DNA of 64,000 nucleotides. It comes from Pseudomonas tohonis (lineage in GTDB: Bacteria > Pseudomonadota > Gammaproteobacteria > Pseudomonadales > Pseudomonadaceae). The notes under the pieces were generated by a model, which ran no database searches, was not told the origin of the DNA, and saw only the letters and a list, made by a program, of their open reading frames with translations. The translations under genes were made by a program, and so were the position numbers. The stretch spans positions 5,272,001 through 5,336,000 of the forward strand of contig NZ_AP023189.1 of assembly GCF_012767755.2 (NCBI RefSeq). Direction: 5' to 3'. This document shows, one piece after another, positions 22,536 to 30,838 of the stretch. Position 1 is the stretch's first letter; every line of letters starts with the position of its first letter.

Positions 22536-24260
22536 TCACTCCGGCGCCGCTCCCGCCCTCGCCTTCCGCCCTTCCAGCTTGGTCCGGTACATCGCGTTGT
22601 CCGCATGCAGCATCAGCGCCTCGGCGGTGGTGCCGTCCTGGGGGTAGATGCTCAGGCCGATGCTGGCGCCGATCTCCAGGGGCCGGCCCTTGATGGCCAC
22701 GGGGTCGGCCAGGGCGATGAGGATCTTGTGCACGATGGCGCTGGCGGCCGCGGCGATGTCCGGGCCCTGGATCAGTACCACGAATTCGTCGCCGCCCAGC
22801 CGGGCGACCAGGTCGCCACTGCGTACGGCGCCGCGCAGGCGCCGGGCGACGACGATCAGCACTTCATCGCCCACCGAGTGGCCCATGTCGTCGTTGATCT
22901 TCTTGAAGTCGTCGAGGTCGATGAACAGCACCGCCAACTCGTCGCCGCCTTCGCCCACGGTGCAGATGGCACGCTGCAACTGCTGGAAGAACTGCCGCCG
23001 GTTGGGCAGGTCGGTGAGCGAGTCGTGGTCGGCCAGGTGGCGCAGCTCCTGCTGGTTGCGGCTCATCATTTCCATGTGCGACTTCAGTTCGCGGCGCATC
23101 AGGTCGAAGCCGCGGGCCAGCACGCCGATCTCGTCCTTGCGGGCGATGGGCAGCGCGACGTCGTGCATGTGCTCGGTCTGGAAGCTGCGCGCCGCGTGGC
23201 TGAGCATCTGCAGCGGCCGGGTCAGGGCGCGGGAGAAGAGCACCGCCAGCACCAGGGCCAGCACGCTGAACACCAGCACCATCTGGATGATGCTGCGCCC
23301 CAGCGAGCGCCCGCTGCCGAGCACGTCCTCCAGCGGGCGCGACAGGCCGAGCACGACGAACTGCTCCTCCCCGTTGAGGCCGAACGGCTTGCGCACGAAG
23401 GCCATGATCTTGCCCTCCGCCCGGGTCGGCGCATCCAGGCCGTTGACCAGCACGCTGGGGGCCTGGCGGCTCAGCAGCCGCTGGGTATCGGCGAAGCTGT
23501 CCTGGATGAGGATGCGCCGCCCCTTGTCGAATCCGAAGGCCATCGCCGGTACGGGGTGCACGAGGAAGTCGCCCCACTGGTTGGCCAGGTACAGCTGGTG
23601 CCCCTGCGGCAGGTCCGCCTCCAGCTGTTCGAGGAAGCGCTTGAGGTCGACGTTGATGACCACCACCCCCTGCACCACCCCGTCCTTTCCGGCCACGGGC
23701 GTGGCCACGCGCAGGGTCGGGGCGCCGTCGGCCGAATGGGCGCCGCGCTCGTGGTTGACCGTGATGGGCGCGAGGTACACCTGCCCCGGCTTGAGCAGCA
23801 GCGTTTCGAACACGTAGGGGAAATGGCCCTTCTCCTGCAGCAGCAAGCCGTCCACCTCGATCATCCGCTGGCCGTCGCGATCGAAGCGGATCACCTCGAT
23901 GCCATGGTCCTGGCGGCTGATCAGGCGCACCTGGGAATACTGCGGATGCAAGCGCATCACCGTGGCGAAGACACCGGCCAGGTGCGGCTTGGCACCGGTA
24001 TCGCCCGGTTGCGAACCGAGGCTGGCGACCAACGCGCTGGAAGGCATGTCGGCCAGGGTCAGGGCGTCCGCGTCGATGTCGCTCAGCAACGAGGACAGGC
24101 GCTGGCCGAGCAGCTCGGTGGAGGTCAGCAGGTTGCCTTCGGCCTCCTTGACCAGCAGCGCCTGGTTGGCCGAATAGGAGAAATAGCCGGTGATCCCCGA
24201 GGAGAGGATGCCGATGCAGGCGAGCAGGATCGACAGCTTGACGGTCAGGCCCATGCGCAT
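22536..24260 (-). CDS. membrane diguanylate cyclase: Cache-type sensor, HAMP, GGDEF
   Basis: A 574-residue membrane protein predicted to make cyclic di-GMP. The first transmembrane helix is at about 7-27, a large periplasmic Cache/PDC-like domain at 30-310 (with SQVRLISRQDHGIEVIRFDR and GVVQGVVVINVDLKRFLEQL), the second helix at about 318-340, HAMP at 340-395, and a GGDEF domain at 405-570. The active site GGDEF is intact at 489-493, and the inhibitory site RSGD (480-483) sits exactly five residues before it. There is no EAL domain. The ATG is two bases past the stop of a solute-binding protein gene, so the two are certainly cotranscribed and the binding protein probably controls the sensor domain. 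Confidence 0.93.
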   Translation of the reverse strand: MRMGLTVKLSILLACIGILSSGITGYFSYSANQALLVKEAEGNLLTSTELLGQRLSSLLSDIDADALTLADMPSSALVASLGSQPGDTGAKPHLAGVFATVMRLHPQYSQVRLISRQDHGIEVIRFDRDGQRMIEVDGLLLQEKGHFPYVFETLLLKPGQVYLAPITVNHERGAHSADGAPTLRVATPVAGKDGVVQGVVVINVDLKRFLEQLEADLPQGHQLYLANQWGDFLVHPVPAMAFGFDKGRRILIQDSFADTQRLLSRQAPSVLVNGLDAPTRAEGKIMAFVRKPFGLNGEEQFVVLGLSRPLEDVLGSGRSLGRSIIQMVLVFSVLALVLAVLFSRALTRPLQMLSHAARSFQTEHMHDVALPIARKDEIGVLARGFDLMRRELKSHMEMMSRNQQELRHLADHDSLTDLPNRRQFFQQLQRAICTVGEGGDELAVLFIDLDDFKKINDDMGHSVGDEVLIVVARRLRGAVRSGDLVARLGGDEFVVLIQGPDIAAAASAIVHKILIALADPVAIKGRPLEIGASIGLSIYPQDGTTAEALMLHADNAMYRTKLEGRKARAGAAPE

Positions 24261-24262
24261 GG

Positions 24263-25297
24263 CTAGAACCTCTCCTCCCGGTCACCGGACACGATGCGGC
24301 TCCACAGCGCCTCGCGGCGCCCCACGTCCTCCACCGGCTGCAGCCAGATGAGCCGCGCATCCCCGGCCGGCTCCGTGGGCACCTCGCTGGTGTTGGCCAG
24401 GCCCTGGCGCTCGCTCAGCAGCCTGCCGACCCGGGGTTCGAGCATGTAGTCGATCCAGGCCAGTGCCAGTTCACGATTGGTGGCGGTGCGCGTCATGGCC
24501 CAGCAGTCCAGCCAGGCGATGGCCCCCTCGTCGGGGATCACATAGCCCACGTCGGCCCCCGCCTGGCGCAGCTGCGTCACCTGCTGCATGCCGTAGTTGG
24601 CGAACAGCAGCGCCGCCTTGTGCCGCAGGAACAGGCCGGTCGCCTCCTCCGGCAGGCTGTAGTACGCCAGCAGGTTGCGGCGCAGGGCCACCAGTTGCCC
24701 GGTCACCCGGCGGAAGTCATCGGCCCGCAGGTGGAAGGGGTCGGCCAGCCCCAGCGTCAACGCGGTGAAGGAGAAGTTGTGCTGCGCGCTGTTGAAGGCC
24801 AGCACCTTGCCCTGGTAGCGCGGGTTCCACATCTCCGCCATCGAGCGCGGCGGCACAGGCACCTGCTGGCGGTCGTAGATCAGCCCCATCGCCGCGTAGG
24901 TGAAGGGGACCGCATACACCTGCCCTTCGCGGATCAGTCCCTCGATGGATTCGAGATCCTGGAAGCGCGGCAACTGGTGACGGGTGTTGGGCAGGCGGGC
25001 GAGGTCCAGCGGTTGCAGCATGCCGTTGTGGTAGTAGCGCTGGATCTCGGCGGTGTTGGCGGCGAGCACGTCGAACAGCTCGCCGTCCTGTGCGTGCAGC
25101 TTGTCCCAGAGCGATTCGTCGGAATCCACCAGGGTCACCACCACCTTCACCTGGTGCTGCTGCTCGAACGTCTTCACCACATCCGCATCGGCGTAGCCCG
25201 GCCAGGCCAGCACGTGCAATACCTCGCCGTCCGCCGCCGAGGCCGGCAACATGGTGCACAAGGCACAAAGAACCCAGAACCAACAGAGTCCGCGCAT
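24263..25297 (-). CDS. periplasmic polyamine-type solute-binding protein coupled to a cyclase
   Basis: A 344-residue exported binding protein. A Sec signal peptide (MRGLCWFWVLCALCTMLPASA) precedes VLHVLAWPGYADADVVKTFE, the N-terminal pattern of PotD/PotF/NspS-type proteins, and later LFDVLAANTAEIQRYYHNGM and IAWLDCWAMTRTATNRELAL are consistent. The open frame reaches 25606, but only ATG 25297 yields a signal peptide. No ABC permease or ATPase gene is adjacent; the next gene, two bases away, is a diguanylate cyclase. That arrangement mirrors NspS-MbaA of Vibrio cholerae, where a norspermidine-binding protein regulates a c-di-GMP enzyme. The ligand here is unknown. Confidence 0.88.
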   Translation of the reverse strand: MRGLCWFWVLCALCTMLPASAADGEVLHVLAWPGYADADVVKTFEQQHQVKVVVTLVDSDESLWDKLHAQDGELFDVLAANTAEIQRYYHNGMLQPLDLARLPNTRHQLPRFQDLESIEGLIREGQVYAVPFTYAAMGLIYDRQQVPVPPRSMAEMWNPRYQGKVLAFNSAQHNFSFTALTLGLADPFHLRADDFRRVTGQLVALRRNLLAYYSLPEEATGLFLRHKAALLFANYGMQQVTQLRQAGADVGYVIPDEGAIAWLDCWAMTRTATNRELALAWIDYMLEPRVGRLLSERQGLANTSEVPTEPAGDARLIWLQPVEDVGRREALWSRIVSGDREERF

Positions 25298-25786
25298 ATC
25301 CCCGCCCTGGACGGAATTCGAAGGTTGAAACGATTCCGAAGCATGAATCGACAGCACCCGCCCAGGCGTCCTAGCACCGGAACGGGAGTTGCCCCCTCGA
25401 ACCTGACAAAACCGGGCGACCGGCCTGCTTGCCCTGGCCGGATTGGAACCGTCGCTTCGGATTACCCCACAGCATAGCGATGGCGCATGGCGTTTTGCTG
25501 GGAGATATGGCCAAAAGCCGCCATCGGCACGGAGGATCGGACAAACGGAGAGCAACGACACCCCAGCAGCACCGTGCAGGCCGCATCCCGGCCCTGTGAT
25601 CGCCATGGCGGGGCACGAGGATCGGGCAACGATGGGACGCCCGTACCCGCTTCATGCCTCTCTGCACAGACGCACAGGCTGGCGATTCCTCTACCACCGA
25701 CTTGGTGGCTAAATAGGCCCCCTGTGAACGCCACCGACCAGGCCGCGCGTCCAACCCGTCGCACACGCATTGAAACGAGGACCGTC
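25298..25786. other. intergenic region between the sensor pair and the amidase
   Basis: A 489-base gap between divergent transcription units. Several frames stay open by chance, but none has a recognisable protein. I see no strong dyad. Confidence 0.45.
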
Positions 25787-25852
25787 ATGAAAACCGGTTT
25801 TGCACGCCTCATCTCCTCCCAGCCCCAGCAGCGCCCGGGGGTGGACGCATGA
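25787..25852 (+). CDS. 21-residue leader ORF overlapping the amidase start
   Basis: ATG at 25787 follows AACGAGGACC and encodes MKTGFARLISSQPQQRPGV then DA. Its TGA (25850-25852) overlaps the amidase ATG (25849-25851) as ATGA. The amidase itself has no clear ribosome site other than inside this ORF, so the leader may deliver ribosomes by translational coupling. Whether the peptide has a role of its own cannot be told. It could also be a chance short ORF. Confidence 0.5.
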   Translation: MKTGFARLISSQPQQRPGVDA

Positions 25853-27558
25853 TCGAAGTCACCGAAGTCGCCATCGCCGAGCTGCGCGCCGCGCTCGAAT
25901 CCGGCCGTACCACCGCCGTCGAACTGGTCCAGGCCTACTTCGCCCGCATCGACGCCTACGACGGGCAGGACACCGCCACCGCCCTCAACGCCGTGGTCGT
26001 GCGCAACCCCGAGGCCCTGGAAGAGGCGCGCGCCTCCGACGCCCGTCGTGCCAGGGGCGAAACCCTCGGCCCGCTGGACGGCATCCCCTACACCGCCAAG
26101 GACAGCTACCTGGTGAAAGGCCTCACCGCCGCCTCCGGCAGCCCGGCCTTCGCCGAACTGGTCGCCCAGCGCGACGCCTTCACCATCGAACGCCTGCGCG
26201 CCGCCGGTGCCATCTGCCTGGGCAAGACCAACATGCCGCCCATGGCCAATGGCGGCATGCAGCGTGGAGTCTACGGCCGGGCGGAAAGCCCCTATAACGC
26301 CGCCTACCTCACCGCGCCCTTCGCCTCCGGCTCCTCCAACGGCGCCGGCACCGCCACGGCCGCGAGCTTCGCCGCCTTCGGCCTGGCCGAGGAGACCTGG
26401 TCGAGCGGCCGCGGCCCCGCCTCCAACAACGGCCTGTGCGCCTACACGCCGTCTCGCGGGGTGATCTCCGTGCGCGGCAACTGGCCGCTGACGCCCACCA
26501 TGGACGTCGTCGTGCCCTACGCCCGCACCATGGCGGACCTGCTCGAAGTGCTCGACGTGGTGGTCGCCGATGATGCCGACACCCGTGGCGACCTGTGGCG
26601 CCTGCAGCCCTGGGTGCCGATCCCCGCCGCCTCCAGCGTGCGCCCCGCCTCCTACCTGGAGCTGGCGGCGAAGCCCGAGGCGCTGGCCGGCAAGCGGCTC
26701 GGCGTGCCGCGCATGTTCATCAACGCCGACCCGGAGGCGGGCACCAGCGAAGCCCCCGGCATCGGCGGCCCGACCGGCCAGCGCATCAAAACCCGCGCCT
26801 CGGTGATCGACCTGTGGAACGCCGCCCGCCAGGCCCTCGAAGCCGCCGGCGCCGAGGTGATCGAGGTCGACTTCCCGCTGGTCTCCAACTGCGAGGGCGA
26901 CCGCCCCGGCGCACCCACCGTGTTCAACCGCGGGCTGGTGTCCAGGGAGTTCCTCCACCACGAGCTCTGGGACCTCTCCGCCTGGGCCTTCGACGACTTC
27001 CTCCGCGCCAACGGCGACCCCAGGCTCAACCGCCTGGTGGACGTCGACGGGCCGAAGATCTTCCCCCACGACCCGGGCACCCTGCCCAACCGCGAGGGCG
27101 ACCTGGCGGCGGGCATGGACGAGTACGTGAAGATGGCCGAGCGCGGCATCACGCCGTGGGACCAGATCCCCACCCTGCCCGACGGCCTGCGCGGCCTGGA
27201 GCAGACCCGCCGCATCGACCTCGAAGAATGGATGGACCGCCTGGGGCTCGATGCCGTGCTGTTCCCCACCGTCGCCGATGTGGGCCCGGCCGATGCCGAC
27301 GTGAACCCCGACTCCGCCGACATCGCCTGGAGCAACGGCGTCTGGGTCGCCAACGGCAACCTCGCCATTCGCCACCTGGGCGTGCCCACGGTCACCGTGC
27401 CCATGGGCGTGATGGCCGACATCGGCATGCCTGTCGGCCTGACCTTTGCCGGCCGCGCCTACGACGACTCGACGCTGCTGCGCCTCGCCTCGGCCTACGA
27501 GGCCACCGGCAGCAAGCGCCTGGTGCCGCCGCGCACCCCGCCGCTGGCCCGCAGCTGA
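25849..27558 (+). CDS. amidase-signature family amidase
   Basis: A 569-residue amidase with the Ser-cisSer-Lys machinery of the signature family. Catalytic Lys84 is in GIPYTAKDSYLVKG. The glycine/serine-rich segment FASGSSNGAGTATAASFAAFG (from 158) carries the cis-serine (162-163). EETWSSGRGPASNNG provides the nucleophile, probably Ser186; the usual D-x-G-G-S-I-R here reads W-S-S-G-R, an unusual variant also known in some amidase branches. No signal peptide is visible. The protein is longer than the usual 470-500 residues. Substrate unknown. It is followed after 111 bases by an ADP-ribosylglycohydrolase gene on the same strand. Confidence 0.88.
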   Translation: MIEVTEVAIAELRAALESGRTTAVELVQAYFARIDAYDGQDTATALNAVVVRNPEALEEARASDARRARGETLGPLDGIPYTAKDSYLVKGLTAASGSPAFAELVAQRDAFTIERLRAAGAICLGKTNMPPMANGGMQRGVYGRAESPYNAAYLTAPFASGSSNGAGTATAASFAAFGLAEETWSSGRGPASNNGLCAYTPSRGVISVRGNWPLTPTMDVVVPYARTMADLLEVLDVVVADDADTRGDLWRLQPWVPIPAASSVRPASYLELAAKPEALAGKRLGVPRMFINADPEAGTSEAPGIGGPTGQRIKTRASVIDLWNAARQALEAAGAEVIEVDFPLVSNCEGDRPGAPTVFNRGLVSREFLHHELWDLSAWAFDDFLRANGDPRLNRLVDVDGPKIFPHDPGTLPNREGDLAAGMDEYVKMAERGITPWDQIPTLPDGLRGLEQTRRIDLEEWMDRLGLDAVLFPTVADVGPADADVNPDSADIAWSNGVWVANGNLAIRHLGVPTVTVPMGVMADIGMPVGLTFAGRAYDDSTLLRLASAYEATGSKRLVPPRTPPLARS

Positions 27559-27669
27559 CGGAACGGCGGGATCGGGGCTGCACGCACCGTTCCCGCCCCC
27601 TCATCGCGAAGGCACTTGCCCCAGGCCCGGCCCTGGAGTACCAATCAGGTCCGCCACGGGGATACGCAC

Positions 27670-28584
27670 ATGGACTTACTGGATCGCTACAAGGGATGCC
27701 TGCTCGGCCTGGCCAGCGGTGACGCCGTCGGCACCACCCTCGAATTCTTCCCACCCGGCACCTTCAGGCCCATCACCGACATGAACGGCGGCGGCCCCTT
27801 CGCCCTGGCGCCGGGCCAATGGACCGACGACACCTCGATGGCCCTCTGCCTCGCCGAAAGCCTGCTGGAGAAGAACGGCTTCGACGCCGCCGACCAGATG
27901 ACCCGCTACCTCAACTGGTGGCAATGGGGCTACTGGAGCTCCACCGGGCAATGCTTCGACATCGGCACCACCATCCGCGAGGCGCTGACCCGCTTCCAGC
28001 AAACCGGCGATCCCCTCGCCGGCTCCAGCGAACCGGACACCGCCGGCAACGGCTCGCTGATGCGCCTCGCCCCGGTGGTGATGTACTACTTCCCCCGCCA
28101 GGAGGACGTCGCCCACTTCGCCCAGCAGAGTTCGCGCACCACCCACGGCGCCGCCGAAGCCATCGAAGCCTGCAAGCTCCTGGCCCAGGTCATCGCCAAT
28201 GCCCTGGCCGGCAAATCCCGCGACCAACTGCTCGACGCCTCCCCCGTCCTCTACCTGCAACCGGCCATCCGAGACCTGGCCGAGGGCAGCTTCATCGGCA
28301 AGCCCCGCGAGCAGATACGCGGCACGGGCTACTGCGTCGCCTCGCTGGAAGCCGCGCTCTGGTGCTTCTGGTCCACCGACTCCTTCGAAGCCGCCGTGCT
28401 CGAAGCCGCCAACCTGGGTGACGACGCCGACACCACCGCCGCCATCGTCGGCCAGGTCGCCGGCGCCTACTACGGCAAGCCCGGCATCCCGGCCAGGTGG
28501 CTCGGCAAGCTGCATCAAGGGGATGAGATAGAGGGGATCGCGTCGGCGCTGTATCAAGCAGCGCTCACACGAAACGCGGGATGA
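27670..28584 (+). CDS. ADP-ribosylglycohydrolase (DraG/ARH family)
   Basis: A 304-residue ARH-fold enzyme that removes ADP-ribose from proteins or small molecules with two metal ions. The metal-binding motifs are in order: GLASGDAVGTTLEF near the N-terminus, PGQWTDDTSMALCLAES in the first third, and NLGDDADTTAAIVGQVAGAYYG near the C-terminus. ATG at 27670 (MDLLDRYKGCLLGLASGD) gives the family start. No ADP-ribosyltransferase gene, macrodomain or nitrogenase-related gene is in the window, so its substrate is unclear; NAD or ADP-ribose metabolism alongside the amidase is one possibility. Confidence 0.92.
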   Translation: MDLLDRYKGCLLGLASGDAVGTTLEFFPPGTFRPITDMNGGGPFALAPGQWTDDTSMALCLAESLLEKNGFDAADQMTRYLNWWQWGYWSSTGQCFDIGTTIREALTRFQQTGDPLAGSSEPDTAGNGSLMRLAPVVMYYFPRQEDVAHFAQQSSRTTHGAAEAIEACKLLAQVIANALAGKSRDQLLDASPVLYLQPAIRDLAEGSFIGKPREQIRGTGYCVASLEAALWCFWSTDSFEAAVLEAANLGDDADTTAAIVGQVAGAYYGKPGIPARWLGKLHQGDEIEGIASALYQAALTRNAG

Positions 28585-28642
28585 CAGGTAGCCCGGGCTT
28601 CAGCCCGGGACATGCAGGTTGCCGCCAAGATCGAAAGCCCGG

Positions 28643-29068
28643 TCAGCTCCTGGGCTCGGGACAGGCCGTGGACTCCCCCGGCTTGAGGACGAACGTCGGA
28701 TAGGCCTCGAAATCATCGCCATTGCTAAAAGTGGTGGTCTGGGTCGCGTAGCCCGGGCTCTTCACGCACCAGTTCCAGAAGAACTGCTGCGCCCCGTGGA
28801 TCACGAAGAACTCGAGGCGCAGGTCCTTCACCTTGTAGAAGGTCGCGAAGCCCGCCGGGTCGGTCATCGCCGTCGCCCTGAACTGCTCCCAGCCATAGGG
28901 ATAGGCACTGCTGATCAACACCACCTCCGCCGACTCCAGCGGCTGGCCATGCTCGTTGTGCACCTGTGCCTCGGCATAGGGCTGGAGGGTCTTGTAGACG
29001 GGGACGCAGGCGCAGAGGGTGGTGCAGGTGATCGCTGCCAGCAGGCTTTTCATCCACTTAAGATCCAT
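28643..29068 (-). CDS. small lipoprotein of unknown function
   Basis: A 141-residue exported protein. MDLKWMKSLLAAITCTTL is followed by CACVPVYKTLQPYAEAQV, where LCAC fits a lipobox, so it is probably lipidated. The mature part (QPLESAEVVLISSAYPYGWE; LRLEFFVIHGAQQFFWNW; VKSPGYATQTTTF) resembles a short beta-rich domain of the carboxypeptidase-regulatory type, but I cannot assign a family. The open frame extends to a GTG at 29089; ATG at 29068 has an AAAGG site upstream and keeps the signal peptide short. It is convergent with the ADP-ribosylglycohydrolase gene. Confidence 0.7.
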   Translation of the reverse strand: MDLKWMKSLLAAITCTTLCACVPVYKTLQPYAEAQVHNEHGQPLESAEVVLISSAYPYGWEQFRATAMTDPAGFATFYKVKDLRLEFFVIHGAQQFFWNWCVKSPGYATQTTTFSNGDDFEAYPTFVLKPGESTACPEPRS

Positions 29069-29137
29069 TCGAAGGCGTACCTTTGACACAGCGTTCCAAA
29101 GTAATAACAGTCGTCCGACGAGAAAAATGAGCTAGCG

Positions 29138-29551
29138 ATGTACTTAGTAGAAATCAACCAAAACCGCCCCGACTTCAGGGTATTCATCGACCTGCTCTAC
29201 GGTGCGAGGCGCAATGTCGATACGGATGGCGACGCCAACCCCGTCCATAGCCGAGCCTGGACGTATCTCTACCTGGCGGATCGCGAGAGCGACGACCCTC
29301 CAGTGGATATCTCTGAACTGGAAGGGCGACCCGGCGTCTACGTGGTGGAGTCTGAGTCCGAGCGCCTCATGCAGCTATGTGCGCTTTACCTGTTCATGAA
29401 ATGCGGTAGCTCGCTGGTCCAGAACTCACACGCGCTTACGGTTGATGAAATCTCGGCACTCAAGGCTCGGTATAGCTTGGAGTTATCCCGAGCGGACGCA
29501 GCGTTGTGCCATGCCTCATCTGCTGATCTCCCATACCCGAACAGTAGATAA
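29138..29551 (+). CDS. hypothetical protein, lower-GC gene
   Basis: A 137-residue acidic protein starting MYLVEINQNRPDFRVFIDLL. It has no signal peptide or membrane helix; ESERLMQLCALYLFMKCGSS looks like one amphipathic helix. I recognise no family. Its codon choice (TTA, GTA, CAA, AAT, TAT frequent) is less GC-rich than that of its neighbours, which suggests later acquisition. It is divergent from the lipoprotein gene with a 69-base gap. Confidence 0.6.
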   Translation: MYLVEINQNRPDFRVFIDLLYGARRNVDTDGDANPVHSRAWTYLYLADRESDDPPVDISELEGRPGVYVVESESERLMQLCALYLFMKCGSSLVQNSHALTVDEISALKARYSLELSRADAALCHASSADLPYPNSR

Positions 29552-29712
29552 CCATGCGCTGGCTCACGATTCCGGCATCGGCCCTTTTCGGCATCAGTTG
29601 TCTACAAGGCTCAGACTTTCTGTAAGGCGAAACTGCGTGCACGGTTCGTCCGCTCCCTTGGCGAGACTTGGAGCTGCTGTGGTGGGCTCAAGCCCACCCT
29701 ACGGCTGTGTCA

Positions 29713-30147
29713 TCACGACGCCGCTTCCTTCGTCCCCTTCCCGTTGCGCTCCCGCCATTGATCCATCACGCGCTTGGCATTTTCCGCGCAGTCCATGCCT
29801 TCGGGCTTGCCCTCGATGCTGGCGATGGTCTGCAAGAGGCGTTCGCGGCTTTGCGCCAGGCGCTGCTGGACGATCTCTATCTCCGCGACCTTGGCCCGCA
29901 GGCCGGCGAGCAGGCGGTCATGGTCACCGATGCGCAGGTCGGCGCCGGGCATCAGGCTGCGCATCTCCTCCAGGCTGAAGCCCGCCTGTTGGCCGCAGCC
30001 GATGATTTCCAGCACGTGCAGGGTCTCTTCCGGGTAGTCGCGGTAGCCATTGCCCAGGCGCTGGGCGCGGATCAGCCCGCTGGCCTCGTAGAAGCGGATG
30101 CGCGAGGCGGCGAGGCCGCTGCGCTTGGCGAGTTTGCCGATTTTCAT
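29713..30147 (-). CDS. MerR-family transcriptional regulator
   Basis: A 144-residue MerR regulator: winged helix MKIGKLAKRSGLAASRIRFY, EASGLIRAQRLGNGYRDYPEE (residues 1-45), then GCGQQAGFSLEEMRSLMPGAD and the long coiled-coil dimer helix (about 80-120). There is no metal-binding cysteine cluster at the C-terminus, so it is not a classic metal sensor. It is divergent from an Old-Yellow-Enzyme gene whose promoter has a typical MerR 19-base spacer (30166-30196), so that gene is its obvious target, although the target is now truncated. Confidence 0.9.
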   Translation of the reverse strand: MKIGKLAKRSGLAASRIRFYEASGLIRAQRLGNGYRDYPEETLHVLEIIGCGQQAGFSLEEMRSLMPGADLRIGDHDRLLAGLRAKVAEIEIVQQRLAQSRERLLQTIASIEGKPEGMDCAENAKRVMDQWRERNGKGTKEAAS

Positions 30148-30165
30148 TTTCCGGGGGCTCCCCTA

Positions 30166-30196
30166 TTGACCTTGAAGTTGACTTTAACCTTAGCCT
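30166..30196 (+). promoter_or_regulatory. MerR-type promoter with 19-base spacer
   Basis: -35 TTGACC (30166-30171) and -10 TAGCCT (30191-30196) are separated by 19 bases that contain the dyad TTGAAGTTGACTTTAA. Over-long spacers with a central dyad are the hallmark of promoters activated by MerR proteins through DNA untwisting. The adjacent gene encodes such a protein. Confidence 0.75.
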
Positions 30197-30268
30197 TTGC
30201 GACGACACAGCCCCCGCCGCGCGCCGCTCAAACCCGAGCCGACGACCGGCCCCCACCCGGAGAGCCCC

Positions 30269-30838
30269 ATGTCGCCCTTCCAGCCCCTGAAATTGCCCAA
30301 TGGCGCCGTCATCCCCAACCGCATCGCCAAGGCGGCGATGGAGGAAAACCTCGCCCACCCGGACCAGACCCCATCCGACGAGCTGCTGCGTCTCTACCAC
30401 GCCTGGGCGGAGGGCGGCGCCGGCCTGCTGCTGACCGGCAACGTGATGGTGGACGCCCGCGCCATGACCGGCCCCGGCGGCGTGGTGCTGGAGGAAGGCC
30501 AGAAGCTGGAGCGCTTCCGCGAATGGGCGCGCATCGGCCGTGCCCAGGGCGCGCAGTTCTGGATGCAGATCAACCACCCCGGCCGGCAGATGCAGGCCAA
30601 CCTCGGCCAGCCCACGGTCGCCCCCTCCGCCGTGGCGCTGGAGATGGGCGGCCTGTCGAAGATGTTCCCGGTGCCCAAGCCGCTGGACGAGGCGGAGATC
30701 GCCGCGCTGATCCAGCGCTTCGCCCGCACCGCGGTGCTCGCCGAGCAGGCTGGCTTCACCGGCGTGCAGGTCCACGCCGCCCACGGTTACCTGCTGAGCC
30801 AGGGCCAGAGCGGCAGGCCGTCACCATGGCCCAGGTAG
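30269..30838 (+). pseudogene. NADH:flavin oxidoreductase (Old Yellow Enzyme family), 3' half deleted
   Basis: ATG at 30269 after GGAGAG begins a clear OYE-family protein: MSPFQPLKLPNGAVIPNRIA, QFWMQINHPGRQ, GFTGVQVHAAHGYLLSQ. The family is normally 360-400 residues, but homology stops at residue 178, exactly before the expected FLSP-x-x-N-x-R-x-D segment, and the frame runs 12 codons into sequence belonging to the oppositely oriented heme oxygenase gene. The FMN-binding C-terminal half is therefore missing and the product should be inactive. The junction is near 30803. The upstream MerR-type promoter is intact. Confidence 0.88.
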
